A stretch of DNA of 49,750 bases, from positions 1 through 49,750 of the forward strand of contig JBAZCI010000006.1 in NCBI GenBank assembly GCA_041671025.1, read 5' to 3'. The first letter of the stretch is position 1. Each line of letters opens with the position of its first letter. The notes beneath the pieces are model-generated. The model saw only the letters and a program-made list of their open reading frames with translations, was not told the DNA's origin and did no database searches. Below, piece by piece: positions 18,875 to 27,673 of the stretch. The stretch is from JBAZCI01 sp041671025 (GTDB taxonomy: Bacteria > Patescibacteriota > Patescibacteriia > UBA10025). The position numbers and the translations under genes were made by a program.

Positions 18875-19360
18875 ATGCCTATCCAAAATACCCTCCCAAG
18901 TCAACCTTCTTCCCGTCCATCAGTATTTTCCCGCCGGTTCGTGGTTATCGGTCTTGTCATTCTGCTTGTCGCATTAGCCGGTGCTGCGATTATTATTACG
19001 CTCGACCCGTTCGCAAAAAATACGACGACGAATACAAATCAGACGATAAGCAACGAGCCGTCAATTTTGCCGCAAAAAGTAACTCCACCTGCAGGGACGC
19101 CCGGCGACAAGGATAGTGACGGGTTATCTGACAGCGAAGAAGCGCAACTGAAAACAAATGCTGAAAATGCTGATTCTGACGGCGACCAGCTTTTTGACAA
19201 GGAAGAGGTAAAAATATATTTTACCGATCCGTTAAAAGCAGATACTGATGGAGACGGTCTCAAAGACGGTGAGGAAGTTAGTACGGGTCAAAATCCTAAG
19301 GGGACGGGAATACTGCGGGATTTACAGCAGGGGATCGAGGGATTGAACAACGGTGCATGA
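18875..19360 (+). CDS. Anchored TSP3-repeat calcium-binding protein B
   Basis: The protein is 161 aa with the same plan as its neighbour: Ser/Pro-rich N-terminus, membrane helix (~25-47), short Asn/Thr linker, then TSP3-like repeats DKDSDGLSDSEEAQLKTN, DSDGDQLFDKEEVKIYFTD and DTDGDGLKDGEEVSTGQNP. The closing NPKGTGIL resembles NPIGTGNL at the end of the upstream protein, supporting tandem duplication. Five bases separate it from the previous gene. Confidence 0.82.
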   Translation: MPIQNTLPSQPSSRPSVFSRRFVVIGLVILLVALAGAAIIITLDPFAKNTTTNTNQTISNEPSILPQKVTPPAGTPGDKDSDGLSDSEEAQLKTNAENADSDGDQLFDKEEVKIYFTDPLKADTDGDGLKDGEEVSTGQNPKGTGILRDLQQGIEGLNNGA

Positions 19361-19366
19361 GTCATG

Positions 19367-19392
19367 CATAGCGCAGGGTAACCGGCGCTATG
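19367..19392 (+). terminator. Hairpin after the second TSP3 gene
   Basis: The perfect 8-bp stem CATAGCGC / GCGCTATG encloses a 10-base loop and is followed by CCCTTTATAT, only a weak T-tract. It may be a partial terminator at the end of the giant-gene transcript; TATACT just after it (19400-19405) could be a -10 for the next gene. Confidence 0.45.
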
Positions 19393-19428
19393 CCCTTTAT
19401 ATACTGAATGCTATAGTATCCACTACCT

Positions 19429-20484
19429 ATGCCAGATGAACAAAAAAAAGAAGTTCAAATTCACACGATTCCCGATAAGTATTATTTGGGGAAAAAACCT
19501 GTCAAATCATCTAAGGGTGCGCTGATCGTTCTTGTCATCCTTTTTGTTATCGCCTTGGGGCTTGGTGCGGCTTTTTTCCTGACTCAGGGCATGTTCGGCA
19601 ATACAAATGCCAATACGAATACGACTCAGAACACGAACATCACGAATTCGAACCCGACGATTAACCGTCCGACAAATGATAACGCAAATGCAAATACGAA
19701 TGTCGTGGTCAATACAAATACCAATGTTAATACGTCAAATGCCAATTCGGCCGTCAATGTGAACGGTGCAACGAATGCGGTATTTAACGGTAATACCAAT
19801 ACCGCAGTCAACACCAACACAACGGTTATCCCGAATTCACCGGACGCAGATGCGGACGGTCTTACCGATGTAGAGGAAAACCTTTATGGAACAGGGCGCG
19901 ATACTGCGGATACCGATGGGGATACGTTTGCCGACGGTATTGAATTAACCAGCGGGTACAGTCCACGCGGTCCTGAAAAATTAGAGGGTACAAATCTGGT
20001 GAAAAGCTTTACACATACCGTTATGGCATATACTGTACTGTACCCGACATCGTGGACAGCGAATGCTGATCCGCAAACCGCTAATGGCATGATTTTTTCG
20101 ACGTCAACGGGAGAATTCATTAATGTAACGGTTGAAAACAATCCCGCAAAGCTTTCAGCACGGGACTGGTACGTGAAGCTTGCGCCCTCAGTGAACACGC
20201 AATCACTCGCCACGATCCAAAATACCGCAAAAACTCTCGTGGGCGTGTTGAGTCCCAACGGACAGACGGCGTATTATACCAGCGGCGAACGTGCATACGC
20301 CATTTCTTATAATACAAATCTGTTGAGCGCCGCAAATTTTCGTTCGACATTTCAACTCATGTATAAAAGTTTTTCCATCAATTTGGCGGGAACAGCAACG
20401 AATACGACAAACTCATCGAATAGCAATACAAATACCAACACGTCGACCACTAGCAATTCAACCGTGAATGGCGCCTCGCTCTAG
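19429..20484 (+). CDS. Anchored Asn-rich TSP3-repeat protein with extra C-terminal domain
   Basis: The protein is 351 aa: cytoplasmic start, membrane helix (~30-52), a long low-complexity Asn/Thr linker (~57-138) built from NTNANTN-like units, TSP3-like repeats (DADADGLTDVEENLYGTG, DTADTDGDTFADGIELTSG), then a globular domain (~190-315) and an Asn/Thr-rich tail. The globular part begins AYTVLYPTSWTAN and resembles PsbP/Mog1-like folds; that match is by eye only. Linkers of this kind are characteristic of exported CPR proteins. Its end overlaps ybeY by 17 bp. Confidence 0.8.
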   Translation: MPDEQKKEVQIHTIPDKYYLGKKPVKSSKGALIVLVILFVIALGLGAAFFLTQGMFGNTNANTNTTQNTNITNSNPTINRPTNDNANANTNVVVNTNTNVNTSNANSAVNVNGATNAVFNGNTNTAVNTNTTVIPNSPDADADGLTDVEENLYGTGRDTADTDGDTFADGIELTSGYSPRGPEKLEGTNLVKSFTHTVMAYTVLYPTSWTANADPQTANGMIFSTSTGEFINVTVENNPAKLSARDWYVKLAPSVNTQSLATIQNTAKTLVGVLSPNGQTAYYTSGERAYAISYNTNLLSAANFRSTFQLMYKSFSINLAGTATNTTNSSNSNTNTNTSTTSNSTVNGASL

Positions 20485-20932
20485 CAACGAGTTGTTGCAC
20501 ATTGACCTGCGTTCAGTCGGACGCGCACGTATACGCGCGTCGTATGTAAAACCAGCTATACGCAAGGCTCAGCGTTTGGTGCGGACCACAAAGCCGCTGG
20601 AACTTACCGTCGTATTCACCGACCGGAAAGTTATCCGGGCGCTTAACCGCCGGCACCGGGGGATTAATGCGCCGACGGACGTACTTTCGTTTTCATATCC
20701 GCCCGATGTTCGTACCGCGCCGTGGGCGGGTGAGATTGTTATCTGTGTCCCGCAGGCGCGCGCTCAGGCAAAGCAATACGGCCACTCACTGTTAAAGGAA
20801 ATCACCCTGCTTGCTGTACACGGGTTTCTCCATATTGTAGGTTTTGATCACGCAACTCAGCGCCAGGCAACCCGTATGCGAAGATTGGAAAACAGCGTCC
20901 TGGGCATGTCAGGGTCAAGGACTGAATCATAA
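20468..20932 (+). CDS. ybeY: Endoribonuclease YbeY
   Basis: The protein is 154 aa. The zinc-binding family signature HGFLHIVGFDH (~118-128) supplies three histidines, and DVLSFSYP is the conserved upstream strand. YbeY is a single-strand endoribonuclease involved in 16S rRNA 3' maturation and ribosome quality control. The start overlaps the preceding surface-protein gene by 17 bp; a basic stretch (residues ~15-45) follows an otherwise unremarkable N-terminus. Confidence 0.92.
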   Translation: MAPRSSNELLHIDLRSVGRARIRASYVKPAIRKAQRLVRTTKPLELTVVFTDRKVIRALNRRHRGINAPTDVLSFSYPPDVRTAPWAGEIVICVPQARAQAKQYGHSLLKEITLLAVHGFLHIVGFDHATQRQATRMRRLENSVLGMSGSRTES

Positions 20933-20966
20933 ATAACACATCTTTCGATGTATCAGTAATTTTTCT

Positions 20967-21332
20967 ATGCCTTTCTTCCGTTTTCACCAGCTTTCAAATA
21001 GTTTTCGATACGCATTCCGCGGGTTGAAGTATGTTGTGCTTCAGGAGCAAACGTTTAGGATCCATATATTTGCATCACTCGTTGTTGTGGGTCTTATGCT
21101 GTTCCTTCATGTGACGCTCAAGGAAGCTGTCGTCCTCTTTTTGGTTATTGCATCCGTGCTTGTTCTTGAGCTCATTAATACGATTTTTGAGAGTCTGGTT
21201 GACATGCTCCAGCCCCGTATCCATCACTTGGCGCAGGTGATCAAGGATATCATGGCGGCGGCAGTGCTTGTCGCCTCGGTTTCCGCCCTCATTATCGGCG
21301 TTTTGATTTTTTTTCCTTACATTTTTAAGTAA
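20967..21332 (+). CDS. dgkA: Diacylglycerol/undecaprenol kinase
   Basis: The protein is 121 aa with an N-terminal amphipathic segment and three membrane helices (~31-50, 53-73, 97-118). The family core is ELINTIFESLVDMLQPRIHHLAQVIKD: Glu and Asn of the second helix and the KD pair before the third bind metal and ATP. The enzyme phosphorylates diacylglycerol or undecaprenol; the latter would feed the lipid carrier for cell-wall synthesis, in keeping with ftsA/ftsZ next door. Confidence 0.9.
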   Translation: MPFFRFHQLSNSFRYAFRGLKYVVLQEQTFRIHIFASLVVVGLMLFLHVTLKEAVVLFLVIASVLVLELINTIFESLVDMLQPRIHHLAQVIKDIMAAAVLVASVSALIIGVLIFFPYIFK

Positions 21333-21387
21333 ATCCATCAGTCCGGTACGCCCAACGTGACTGAACACAAAATCTGTACAGCAGGCG

Positions 21388-21416
21388 TTGCGCATTTACA
21401 CCATTTATCCTATACT
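21388..21416 (+). promoter_or_regulatory. Promoter of ftsA-ftsZ
   Basis: TTGCGC (21388-21393) and TATACT (21411-21416) are 17 bp apart. The start site would fall about 10 bases before the ftsA ATG, giving a very short leader without a recognisable ribosome site. Confidence 0.6.
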
Positions 21417-21432
21417 ATACACTATATTATAT

Positions 21433-22680
21433 ATGGCACGAGAAGAAATTATCACTGGCTTGGATATCGGATCCTCAATGGTTCGCGTTGCGATGGGTCA
21501 GTTAGATGTGAATGGTCGGGGTATACAGATTCTTGGGGTAGCTGAAGCGCCCGCTGACGGTTTGAACAAAGGATCGGTCACCAGTATCGAAGATGCGGTG
21601 TCCTCTGTTTCATCCGCACTTGAGGCTGTTGAACGCATGACGGGTATACCCGTTGAACATGCGTATTTAGGAATCGGCGGCACGCATATTTCCGCGCAGG
21701 AGAGTCACGGCGTTGTTGCTGTTTCAAAGGCTGACGGCGAAATCAAAGAAGAAGATATTGAGCGTGTTGTTGAGGCCGCCCAGGCAGTCGCGACTCCGCC
21801 TAACTATGAAATCTTGCATGTATTGCCGAGAAGTTTTACCGTAGATAATCAAAAAGGGATCAAGGACCCCGTCGGAATGACTGGGATCCGTCTTGAAGTT
21901 GATGCGCAGATTATTCAGGGTTTATCCGCACAAGTGAAAAATATTACAAAGTGTGTATACCGGACCGGCGTAGATATCAGCGATGTTGTTGTCGGCGTTC
22001 TTGCCGCATCTGAATCTGTGCTGACGAAACGGCAAAAGGATCTGGGCGTTGCGTTGGTTAATCTTGGAGGAGCAACAACCAGCGTACTGGTCTTTGAAGA
22101 GGGTGACGTTCTGCACGCCGCGATCTTACCGATTGGCGCTGCGCACATCACAAATGATATTGCGATCGGATTGCGCACATCAATTGATATCGCCGAGCGT
22201 ATCAAACTGGAGTACGGTACCGCGCTCGTGAACGATGTACCGAAGCGCGAGGAGATACGACTTGAAGAATTCAGTGAACAGGAAAACGGAGTCGTCGAGC
22301 GTAAGCATGTCGCGGAAATTATTGAAGCACGCTGTGAAGAAATTTTCAAAATGGTTGAAAAGGAATTGGTAAAAGTTGACCGTTCGGGACTTCTTCCGGC
22401 CGGCATCGTTCTTACCGGTGGCGGCGCAAAACTGCCCGGCCTGGTGGAAATTGCCAAACGCGAATTTCGTCTGCCGGCATTTGTCGGGTATCCTCAAAAT
22501 ATCGCACAGACGCCTGTTGATAAGATTAATGATCCGTCATGGTCTACGGCAGTGGGATTGGTCGTCTGGGGAGCCTCGCTGGCTACAAAGCAGGGCGGCG
22601 GACTGACGATGCCGAGATTTTCGTCTGTAGCCGATGTAACAGGTAAGATGCGTAAATGGTTTAAATCGTTAATACCTTAA
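21433..22680 (+). CDS. ftsA: Cell division protein FtsA
   Basis: The protein is 415 aa with an actin-like ATPase fold. The phosphate-1 motif GLDIGSSMVRVAMG starts at residue ~8; phosphate-2 is ALVNLGGATTSVLVFEEG (~205-222); the adenosine motif is IVLTGGGAKLPGLVEIA near 335. The FtsA-specific 1C domain lies at ~84-160, and the short basic C-terminus fits an amphipathic membrane anchor. FtsA ties FtsZ to the membrane, and ftsZ follows 24 bp later. ATG 21433 is preferred to 21388, which lies in the promoter. Confidence 0.95.
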   Translation: MAREEIITGLDIGSSMVRVAMGQLDVNGRGIQILGVAEAPADGLNKGSVTSIEDAVSSVSSALEAVERMTGIPVEHAYLGIGGTHISAQESHGVVAVSKADGEIKEEDIERVVEAAQAVATPPNYEILHVLPRSFTVDNQKGIKDPVGMTGIRLEVDAQIIQGLSAQVKNITKCVYRTGVDISDVVVGVLAASESVLTKRQKDLGVALVNLGGATTSVLVFEEGDVLHAAILPIGAAHITNDIAIGLRTSIDIAERIKLEYGTALVNDVPKREEIRLEEFSEQENGVVERKHVAEIIEARCEEIFKMVEKELVKVDRSGLLPAGIVLTGGGAKLPGLVEIAKREFRLPAFVGYPQNIAQTPVDKINDPSWSTAVGLVVWGASLATKQGGGLTMPRFSSVADVTGKMRKWFKSLIP

Positions 22681-22704
22681 AAAAGGTCTACTCACTAACG
22701 CGCT

Positions 22705-23892
22705 ATGAAACGATTCAATGGCAATCTCAACAACGTTGAAATAAAACCGGACATCGAAACTTTTGCAAAGATAAAAGTGGTCGGCGTTGGTGGATCAGGC
22801 GGATCAGCTATTGATCGGATGATTTTTGAAAAAATTCGCGGAGTTGATTTTATTGCTGTAAACACGGATGCCCAGGCACTTCATCACTCCAGGGCTCCGC
22901 AGCGCATCCATATCGGCAAAACAACGACAAAAGGGCTTGGCGCAGGCATGGACCCCGAAGTTGGCGCAAAAGCTGCGGAAGAGAGCCGAGATGAGATTCA
23001 TGAAGCCCTCAAAGGGGCGGACATGGTATTTATTACCTGCGGACTCGGCGGCGGCACGGGCACAGGAGCCGCACCGGTTATTGCCGAAATTGCGAAGGAA
23101 GTCGGGGCATTAACGGTTTCAGTCGTTACAAAACCTTTTTCATTTGAAGGCGCACAACGTAAATCGATTGCGGATTCCGGATATCATGAACTTGCGGACC
23201 GCGTGGATACCATTATTTTGATACCCAACGATCGTATTCTTCAGATTGTCGACAAGAAAACGTCACTTCTTGAAGCGTTCGGTATAGTTGACGATGTGCT
23301 ACGCCAGGGCGTGCAGGGCATCTCTGAACTTATTACGATTCCCGGATTAATCAACGTAGACTTTGCCGATGTCAAATCGATTATGGAAGGTGCCGGTTCT
23401 GCGCTCATGGGTATCGGCAGAGGGACAGGTGAAAACCGCGCTGTCGAAGCCGCCAAGGCCGCTGTGGACAGTCCGTTGCTTGAACTTTCTATCGACGGGG
23501 CGAAGGGGATTCTCTTTACGGTCACAGGCGGACCGAATCTCGGCATGTATGAAGTCAATGAAGCGGCTCGTGTTATTACCGGTTCGGCCGATCCAAATGC
23601 CCGCGTCATTTTTGGAACAGTCATTGATGAGGATATGAAGGACGAAGTAAAGATTACCGTTATTGCCGCGGGATTCGGTGAGCGTTCGAAGACAAAGCGC
23701 ATCACACCTTCACAGCAGGAACGGCGTATTGAGCCCGTTATGCAGCCTCTCCGGCCGATGCAGTCTGCGAAACCGTCGGTAACTCAGCCGATTGTTCAGC
23801 CACGGCCAAAGCCCGCTATGGAACAGCCTAAGAAGCCTGTAGAAAATGATGAACTGGATATCCCCGCATTTATCCGTAAGAAAATGATGTAA
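22705..23892 (+). CDS. ftsZ: Cell division GTPase FtsZ
   Basis: The protein is 395 aa. The tubulin signature GGGTGTGAAPVIAE binds GTP phosphates; IKVVGVGGSGGSAIDRM is the first nucleotide loop; the T7 synergy loop is GLINVDFADVKSIM. A Pro/Gln-rich linker (~335-380) leads to the conserved C-terminal peptide DIPAFIRKK, the docking site for FtsA. FtsZ forms the cytokinetic ring. It is the last gene before a strong terminator. Confidence 0.97.
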   Translation: MKRFNGNLNNVEIKPDIETFAKIKVVGVGGSGGSAIDRMIFEKIRGVDFIAVNTDAQALHHSRAPQRIHIGKTTTKGLGAGMDPEVGAKAAEESRDEIHEALKGADMVFITCGLGGGTGTGAAPVIAEIAKEVGALTVSVVTKPFSFEGAQRKSIADSGYHELADRVDTIILIPNDRILQIVDKKTSLLEAFGIVDDVLRQGVQGISELITIPGLINVDFADVKSIMEGAGSALMGIGRGTGENRAVEAAKAAVDSPLLELSIDGAKGILFTVTGGPNLGMYEVNEAARVITGSADPNARVIFGTVIDEDMKDEVKITVIAAGFGERSKTKRITPSQQERRIEPVMQPLRPMQSAKPSVTQPIVQPRPKPAMEQPKKPVENDELDIPAFIRKKMM

Positions 23893-23920
23893 AGCTCCTG
23901 AATGTATATAGTGAAAACAG

Positions 23921-23951
23921 ACGTCTCTGGTATAGCCAGGGACGTTTTTTG
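23921..23951 (+). terminator. Intrinsic terminator after ftsZ
   Basis: ACGTCTCTGG / CCAGGGACGT (one T-G pair, five-base loop) runs directly into TTTTTT, a classic factor-independent terminator 28 bp after the ftsZ stop. Confidence 0.88.
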
Positions 23952-24228
23952 TTATAGGTGGTAGAAAAATTTTACAATACTCCGATCTTCCTTTATTATT
24001 ACCGAGGCCGATCAGATTCTGGCGGCGGTGGTTCATGCTGGCAAGGGAAGGTACTTGAGTGGTACAGCTGTTTGAAAGTATAACGATCGGACACCTCAGT
24101 TTCCGTTTTTTTGGAGATGAAAAAATGAGTATCCACAGGAAGTGTTTTCTGGGGGTACTATAAAAAATATTTTCCGACGCTTATTTTCATAACAACATTA
24201 GCGCAAAAAATGACTTTTCCCCACCCGA
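23952..24228. other. Gene-free stretch between ftsZ and nrdR
   Basis: No convincing ORF, RNA or strong hairpin is visible. The left part is mixed sequence; the right part (from ~24150) becomes AT-rich toward the nrdR promoter. Confidence 0.5.
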
Positions 24229-24256
24229 TTGACAAATCTATATATTGTAGTATAAT
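24229..24256 (+). promoter_or_regulatory. Promoter of nrdR-nrdJ
   Basis: Consensus TTGACA (24229-24234) and TATAAT (24251-24256) are 16 bp apart, predicting a start near 24263 and a ~33-base leader. A candidate NrdR box fills the spacer and a second lies just downstream. Confidence 0.8.
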
Positions 24257-24282
24257 AAGAGATAGGATACTAGATGTTGTGT
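24235..24282 (+). promoter_or_regulatory. Tandem NrdR boxes
   Basis: Two 16-mers resemble the NrdR-box consensus acaCwAtATaTwGtgt: AATCTATATATTGTAG (24235-24250), with a perfect CWATATATWG core, and ATACTAGATGTTGTGT (24267-24282), matching at 13 of 16 positions. They start 32 bp apart, the roughly three-turn spacing known for NrdR sites, and bracket the -10, so bound NrdR would block transcription. Autoregulation of nrdR together with nrdJ is the natural reading. Confidence 0.72.
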
Positions 24283-24295
24283 TTATAAGTACTCT

Positions 24296-24745
24296 ATGAA
24301 TTGTCTCGCCTGTGGGTTTGAAGATACAAAAGTGACGGATTCCCGTGTCGTTGATGAAGGAATGGCCATTCGGCGGCGTCGGGAGTGCCAAAAGTGCGAG
24401 TTTCGCTTTTCCACATATGAAGAGGTGGAAATTCTCAATTTATCGGTGGTGAAGAGGGACGCTTCTCGGGAGCCCTATTCTCGGGAGAAGGTTGAACGCG
24501 GGTTGCGAAAGGCTCTGGAAAAACGTCCGATCACCAAAGAGCGGTTTCATATGCTCATCATCAATATTGAGCGTGAAATACAGACTGAAGCGAAATCTGA
24601 TGAGGTGACAAGCAGTCAGATCGGTGAGATCATTATGCGTCATCTGAAAAAAGTGGACAAAGTCGCATATATCCGGTTCGCCTCGGTCTATAAATCATTT
24701 GAAGATATCGATTCTTTTAAACAAGAAATTAAAAAAATCACATAA
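24296..24745 (+). CDS. nrdR: Transcriptional repressor NrdR
   Basis: The protein is 149 aa. The zinc ribbon uses C3, C6, C31 and C34 (MNCLACG and ECQKCEFRF); an ATP-cone domain (~47-137) follows and senses ATP/dATP. NrdR represses ribonucleotide reductase genes when deoxynucleotides are abundant. The target gene nrdJ starts 5 bp downstream and candidate binding sites lie in the shared promoter. Confidence 0.96.
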   Translation: MNCLACGFEDTKVTDSRVVDEGMAIRRRRECQKCEFRFSTYEEVEILNLSVVKRDASREPYSREKVERGLRKALEKRPITKERFHMLIINIEREIQTEAKSDEVTSSQIGEIIMRHLKKVDKVAYIRFASVYKSFEDIDSFKQEIKKIT

Positions 24746-24750
24746 TCCAT

Positions 24751-27522
24751 ATGTCCACACCCGACGTTTCCACTCTCACCACTTCGCAGGTTGCACATTC
24801 GACGGTAGGCGCTACGCGCGCGCAGGCGACTCCGCCTTCAGGCAAAGGTTTGCATATTGAGTATTTTTTTGCGAAGCCGGGAGTGCATCCCTTTGACGAA
24901 ATCGCTTGGGAACGACGGGAAGCCAAGATCGCCGGAAACGACGGGAAGGTAGTGTTTGAACAAAAGGACGCTGAACTGCCGACATCATGGTCACAGCTTG
25001 CAACAAACGTCGTGGTGTCAAAATATTTTCGCGGACGTCTCGGATCGCCTGAACGGGAAACGAGCGTACGGCAGATGATCAGCCGGGTTGCGGACAACAT
25101 TGCAAAATGGGGAACACAGGGTGGATATTTTGCAACGGATGCAGATGCAGAGACATTCCGGATGGAACTTACACACCTCTTGGTCTACCAAAAGGCGGCT
25201 TTTAACAGTCCGGTCTGGTTCAATGTGGGCGTGCATGAACATCCGCAATGTTCTGCTTGCTTTATTCTCTCGATCGAAGATTCGATGGACTCCATACTTG
25301 ATTGGTTGAAAAAGGAAGGCATGATCTTCAAAGGCGGATCAGGATCGGGTATTAACCTCTCTACGCTCCGTTCTTCAAAAGAGCAGCTATCCGGCGGCGG
25401 ATATGCGTCCGGTCCCGTCTCGTTTATGAGGGGAGCAGATGCATCAGCCGGCTCGATTAAATCCGGAGGCACCACCCGTCGTGCCGCAAAGATGGTTGTC
25501 CTTAATGTTGAACATCCCGATATCTTAGAATTTATCCATTGCAAAGAAGTTGAAGAAAAGAAAGCCTGGGCGCTCGGAGAGCAGGGATACGATATGTCGA
25601 TGAACGGCGAGGCATGGAAATCCATTCAATTCCAGAATGCAAATAATTCCGTTCGTGTGACGGATGAATTTATGCACGCTGTTGAAAATGACGGCTTATT
25701 TCACACAAAGGGCGTGTCTACCGGTCAGCCTATCGAATCGTTCCGCGCGCGGGATATACTCCGGCAGATTGCCGAAGCGACGTGGATTTGCGGCGATCCG
25801 GGCGTGCAGTATGACACAACGATCAATGCCTGGCACACCTGTTCCAATACCGGTCGGATTAACGCATCAAATCCGTGTTCTGAGTACATGCACCTGGATG
25901 ACTCAGCGTGCAATTTGGCGTCTATCAACCTGATGAAATTCCTCAATGACGACGACACATTTGATGTTGCCGGTTTCACCAGGGCTGTTGATATCATGCT
26001 GTTTGCTCAGGAAATCCTGGTCGGCTTTTCCAGCTATCCTACGACTGAAATCACCAAAAATGCCAAAGACTACCGTGAGCTCGGACTCGGGTACGCCAAT
26101 CTCGGCGCGCTTTTGATGTCATGGGGCTTGCCGTATGATTCTGACGGAGGGCGCGCCGTATCGGCAGCGATCACCGCACTGATGACCGGAGAGGCGTATG
26201 CAGAGTCGGCTCGTATTGCATCGGCCGTAGGTCCGTTTGCGGGGTATGAGCGGAATAAAGAGCCGATGATCAATGTGATCGCTAAGCATAAATTTCATCT
26301 CGATACTATCGCCCAGCAGTATGTTCCGCAGGAACTGTATCGTGCAGCCGAAAAATCCTGGAGCGATGCGCTCGAGCTTGGCAAACAGTACGGCGTTCGA
26401 AATTCTCAGGTAAGCGTCCTGGCGCCTACGGGAACGATTAGCTTTTTAATGGACTGCGATACGACGGGCATTGAACCTGATATCGCACTGGTGAAGTACA
26501 AGAATCTGGTCGGCGGCGGCGTCATGAAAATCGTTAATCAGACTGTTCCTCGCGCGCTTCGCCGGCTCGGGTATACCCAACAGCAAATTGCCGATATCAT
26601 CGGCCATATTGATGCACAGGGTACGATCGAAGGTGCACCGGGATTGAAAGAAGAGGATCTCGCCGTGTTTGACTGCGCATTTATGCCGGTCAATGGTTCC
26701 CGGTTTATTCAGTACATGGGTCATTTGCGTATGATGGGTGCGGTCCAGCCGTTTATCTCAGGCGCTATTTCCAAGACGGTCAATCTCCCCAAGGATGCAA
26801 AGGTTGAGGATATTATGGACGCGTACACGGAAGGGTGGAAGCTGGGTTTGAAAGCGCTTGCAATCTATCGCGACGGATCAAAGCGCACACAGCCGCTTTC
26901 AACATCTGATGACGACAGCAAGCAAAAGACGCGGGAGAACAAGCAGGTGTCTCTGCGCCGCCGGTTATCCGATGAGCGCAAATCGATCACGCACAAGTTT
27001 TCCGTTGGCGGCCACGAAGGATATATTACTGTAGGATTGTATGACGACGGTACTGCCGGGGAAGTATTTATCACGATGGCGAAGGAAGGCTCGACCATTT
27101 CAGGATTGATGGATGCGTTCGCAACATCGACGTCCATCGGACTGCAATACGGTGTTCCGCTGAAGACGATGGTTAACAAGTTTTCACACATGCGATTTGA
27201 ACCGTCCGGATTTACCGGCAACCCTGATATTCCTATTGCAAAGTCGATTATTGACTATATTTTCCGTTGGATGGGTAAAAAGTTTCTCCCACAGGAAGAA
27301 CACGCCGAAGCTGTCCAGCAATCCGCGAAACCCATTGCGGACAACGGCAATCATGACGTCAAAGCAGAGGCACCCGTAGAAGCCGCGTCTGCAAACCAGC
27401 AGAAGCTTGCATTCAACAACCAGGAAGATGCGCCCGCGTGTTCAACGTGCGGCTCGATCATGGTGCGTAACGCCGCATGCTACAAGTGCATGAATTGCGG
27501 AGCGACAAGCGGTTGTAGCTAG
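24751..27522 (+). CDS. nrdJ: Adenosylcobalamin-dependent ribonucleotide reductase, class II
   Basis: The protein is 923 aa. FNSPVWFNVG and CSACFIL (Cys ~167) form part of the active site; NPCSEYMHLDDSACNLASINL (~373) holds the catalytic Asn-Cys-Glu set; GTISFLMDCDTTGIEPD is the class II signature loop. A C-terminal zinc-ribbon-like tail (~895-923; CSTCG, CYKCMNCG) resembles the redox tail that re-reduces the active site. The enzyme makes deoxynucleotides using adenosylcobalamin and no oxygen. No class I or III reductase is visible here; cobalamin handling genes lie 2.5-5 kb downstream. Confidence 0.96.
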   Translation: MSTPDVSTLTTSQVAHSTVGATRAQATPPSGKGLHIEYFFAKPGVHPFDEIAWERREAKIAGNDGKVVFEQKDAELPTSWSQLATNVVVSKYFRGRLGSPERETSVRQMISRVADNIAKWGTQGGYFATDADAETFRMELTHLLVYQKAAFNSPVWFNVGVHEHPQCSACFILSIEDSMDSILDWLKKEGMIFKGGSGSGINLSTLRSSKEQLSGGGYASGPVSFMRGADASAGSIKSGGTTRRAAKMVVLNVEHPDILEFIHCKEVEEKKAWALGEQGYDMSMNGEAWKSIQFQNANNSVRVTDEFMHAVENDGLFHTKGVSTGQPIESFRARDILRQIAEATWICGDPGVQYDTTINAWHTCSNTGRINASNPCSEYMHLDDSACNLASINLMKFLNDDDTFDVAGFTRAVDIMLFAQEILVGFSSYPTTEITKNAKDYRELGLGYANLGALLMSWGLPYDSDGGRAVSAAITALMTGEAYAESARIASAVGPFAGYERNKEPMINVIAKHKFHLDTIAQQYVPQELYRAAEKSWSDALELGKQYGVRNSQVSVLAPTGTISFLMDCDTTGIEPDIALVKYKNLVGGGVMKIVNQTVPRALRRLGYTQQQIADIIGHIDAQGTIEGAPGLKEEDLAVFDCAFMPVNGSRFIQYMGHLRMMGAVQPFISGAISKTVNLPKDAKVEDIMDAYTEGWKLGLKALAIYRDGSKRTQPLSTSDDDSKQKTRENKQVSLRRRLSDERKSITHKFSVGGHEGYITVGLYDDGTAGEVFITMAKEGSTISGLMDAFATSTSIGLQYGVPLKTMVNKFSHMRFEPSGFTGNPDIPIAKSIIDYIFRWMGKKFLPQEEHAEAVQQSAKPIADNGNHDVKAEAPVEAASANQQKLAFNNQEDAPACSTCGSIMVRNAACYKCMNCGATSGCS

Positions 27523-27531
27523 TAAGCAGGA

Positions 27532-27657
27532 GTAGGCGCAGAGCTTGCCTCTGCGCGCGGTAATCATGTATATCACGCAGCCCAGGTCTCCTGACCTGGG
27601 CTGTTGAATTAAACGATTACGTTTGTGATTAACATGCAGAGCAAGCTCTGCGCCTAC
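27532..27657. repeat. Nested inverted repeats after nrdJ
   Basis: Outer arms GTAGGCGCAGAGCTTGC (27532-27548, then cCTCTGC) and GCAGAGCAAGCTCTGCGCCTAC (27636-27657) are reverse complements apart from one extra base. Between them is the perfect hairpin AGCCCAGGTC-tcct-GACCTGGGCT (27579-27602), whose arms recur exactly at 47850-47873. No T-run follows the hairpin on the plus strand. Confidence 0.75.
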
Positions 27658-27673
27658 GCTCCGTAAATTACAA

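Noticed and set aside
19616..19830. Asn-codon-rich tract as a DNA-level tandem repeat
   Set aside because: Codons vary (AAT/AAC, ACG/ACA) and the regularity is at the protein level, an Asn/Thr-rich linker.
21915..22457. 180-aa minus-strand ORF inside ftsA
   Set aside because: Antisense shadow of ftsA; Ser/Thr/Arg-rich translation without motifs or a ribosome site.
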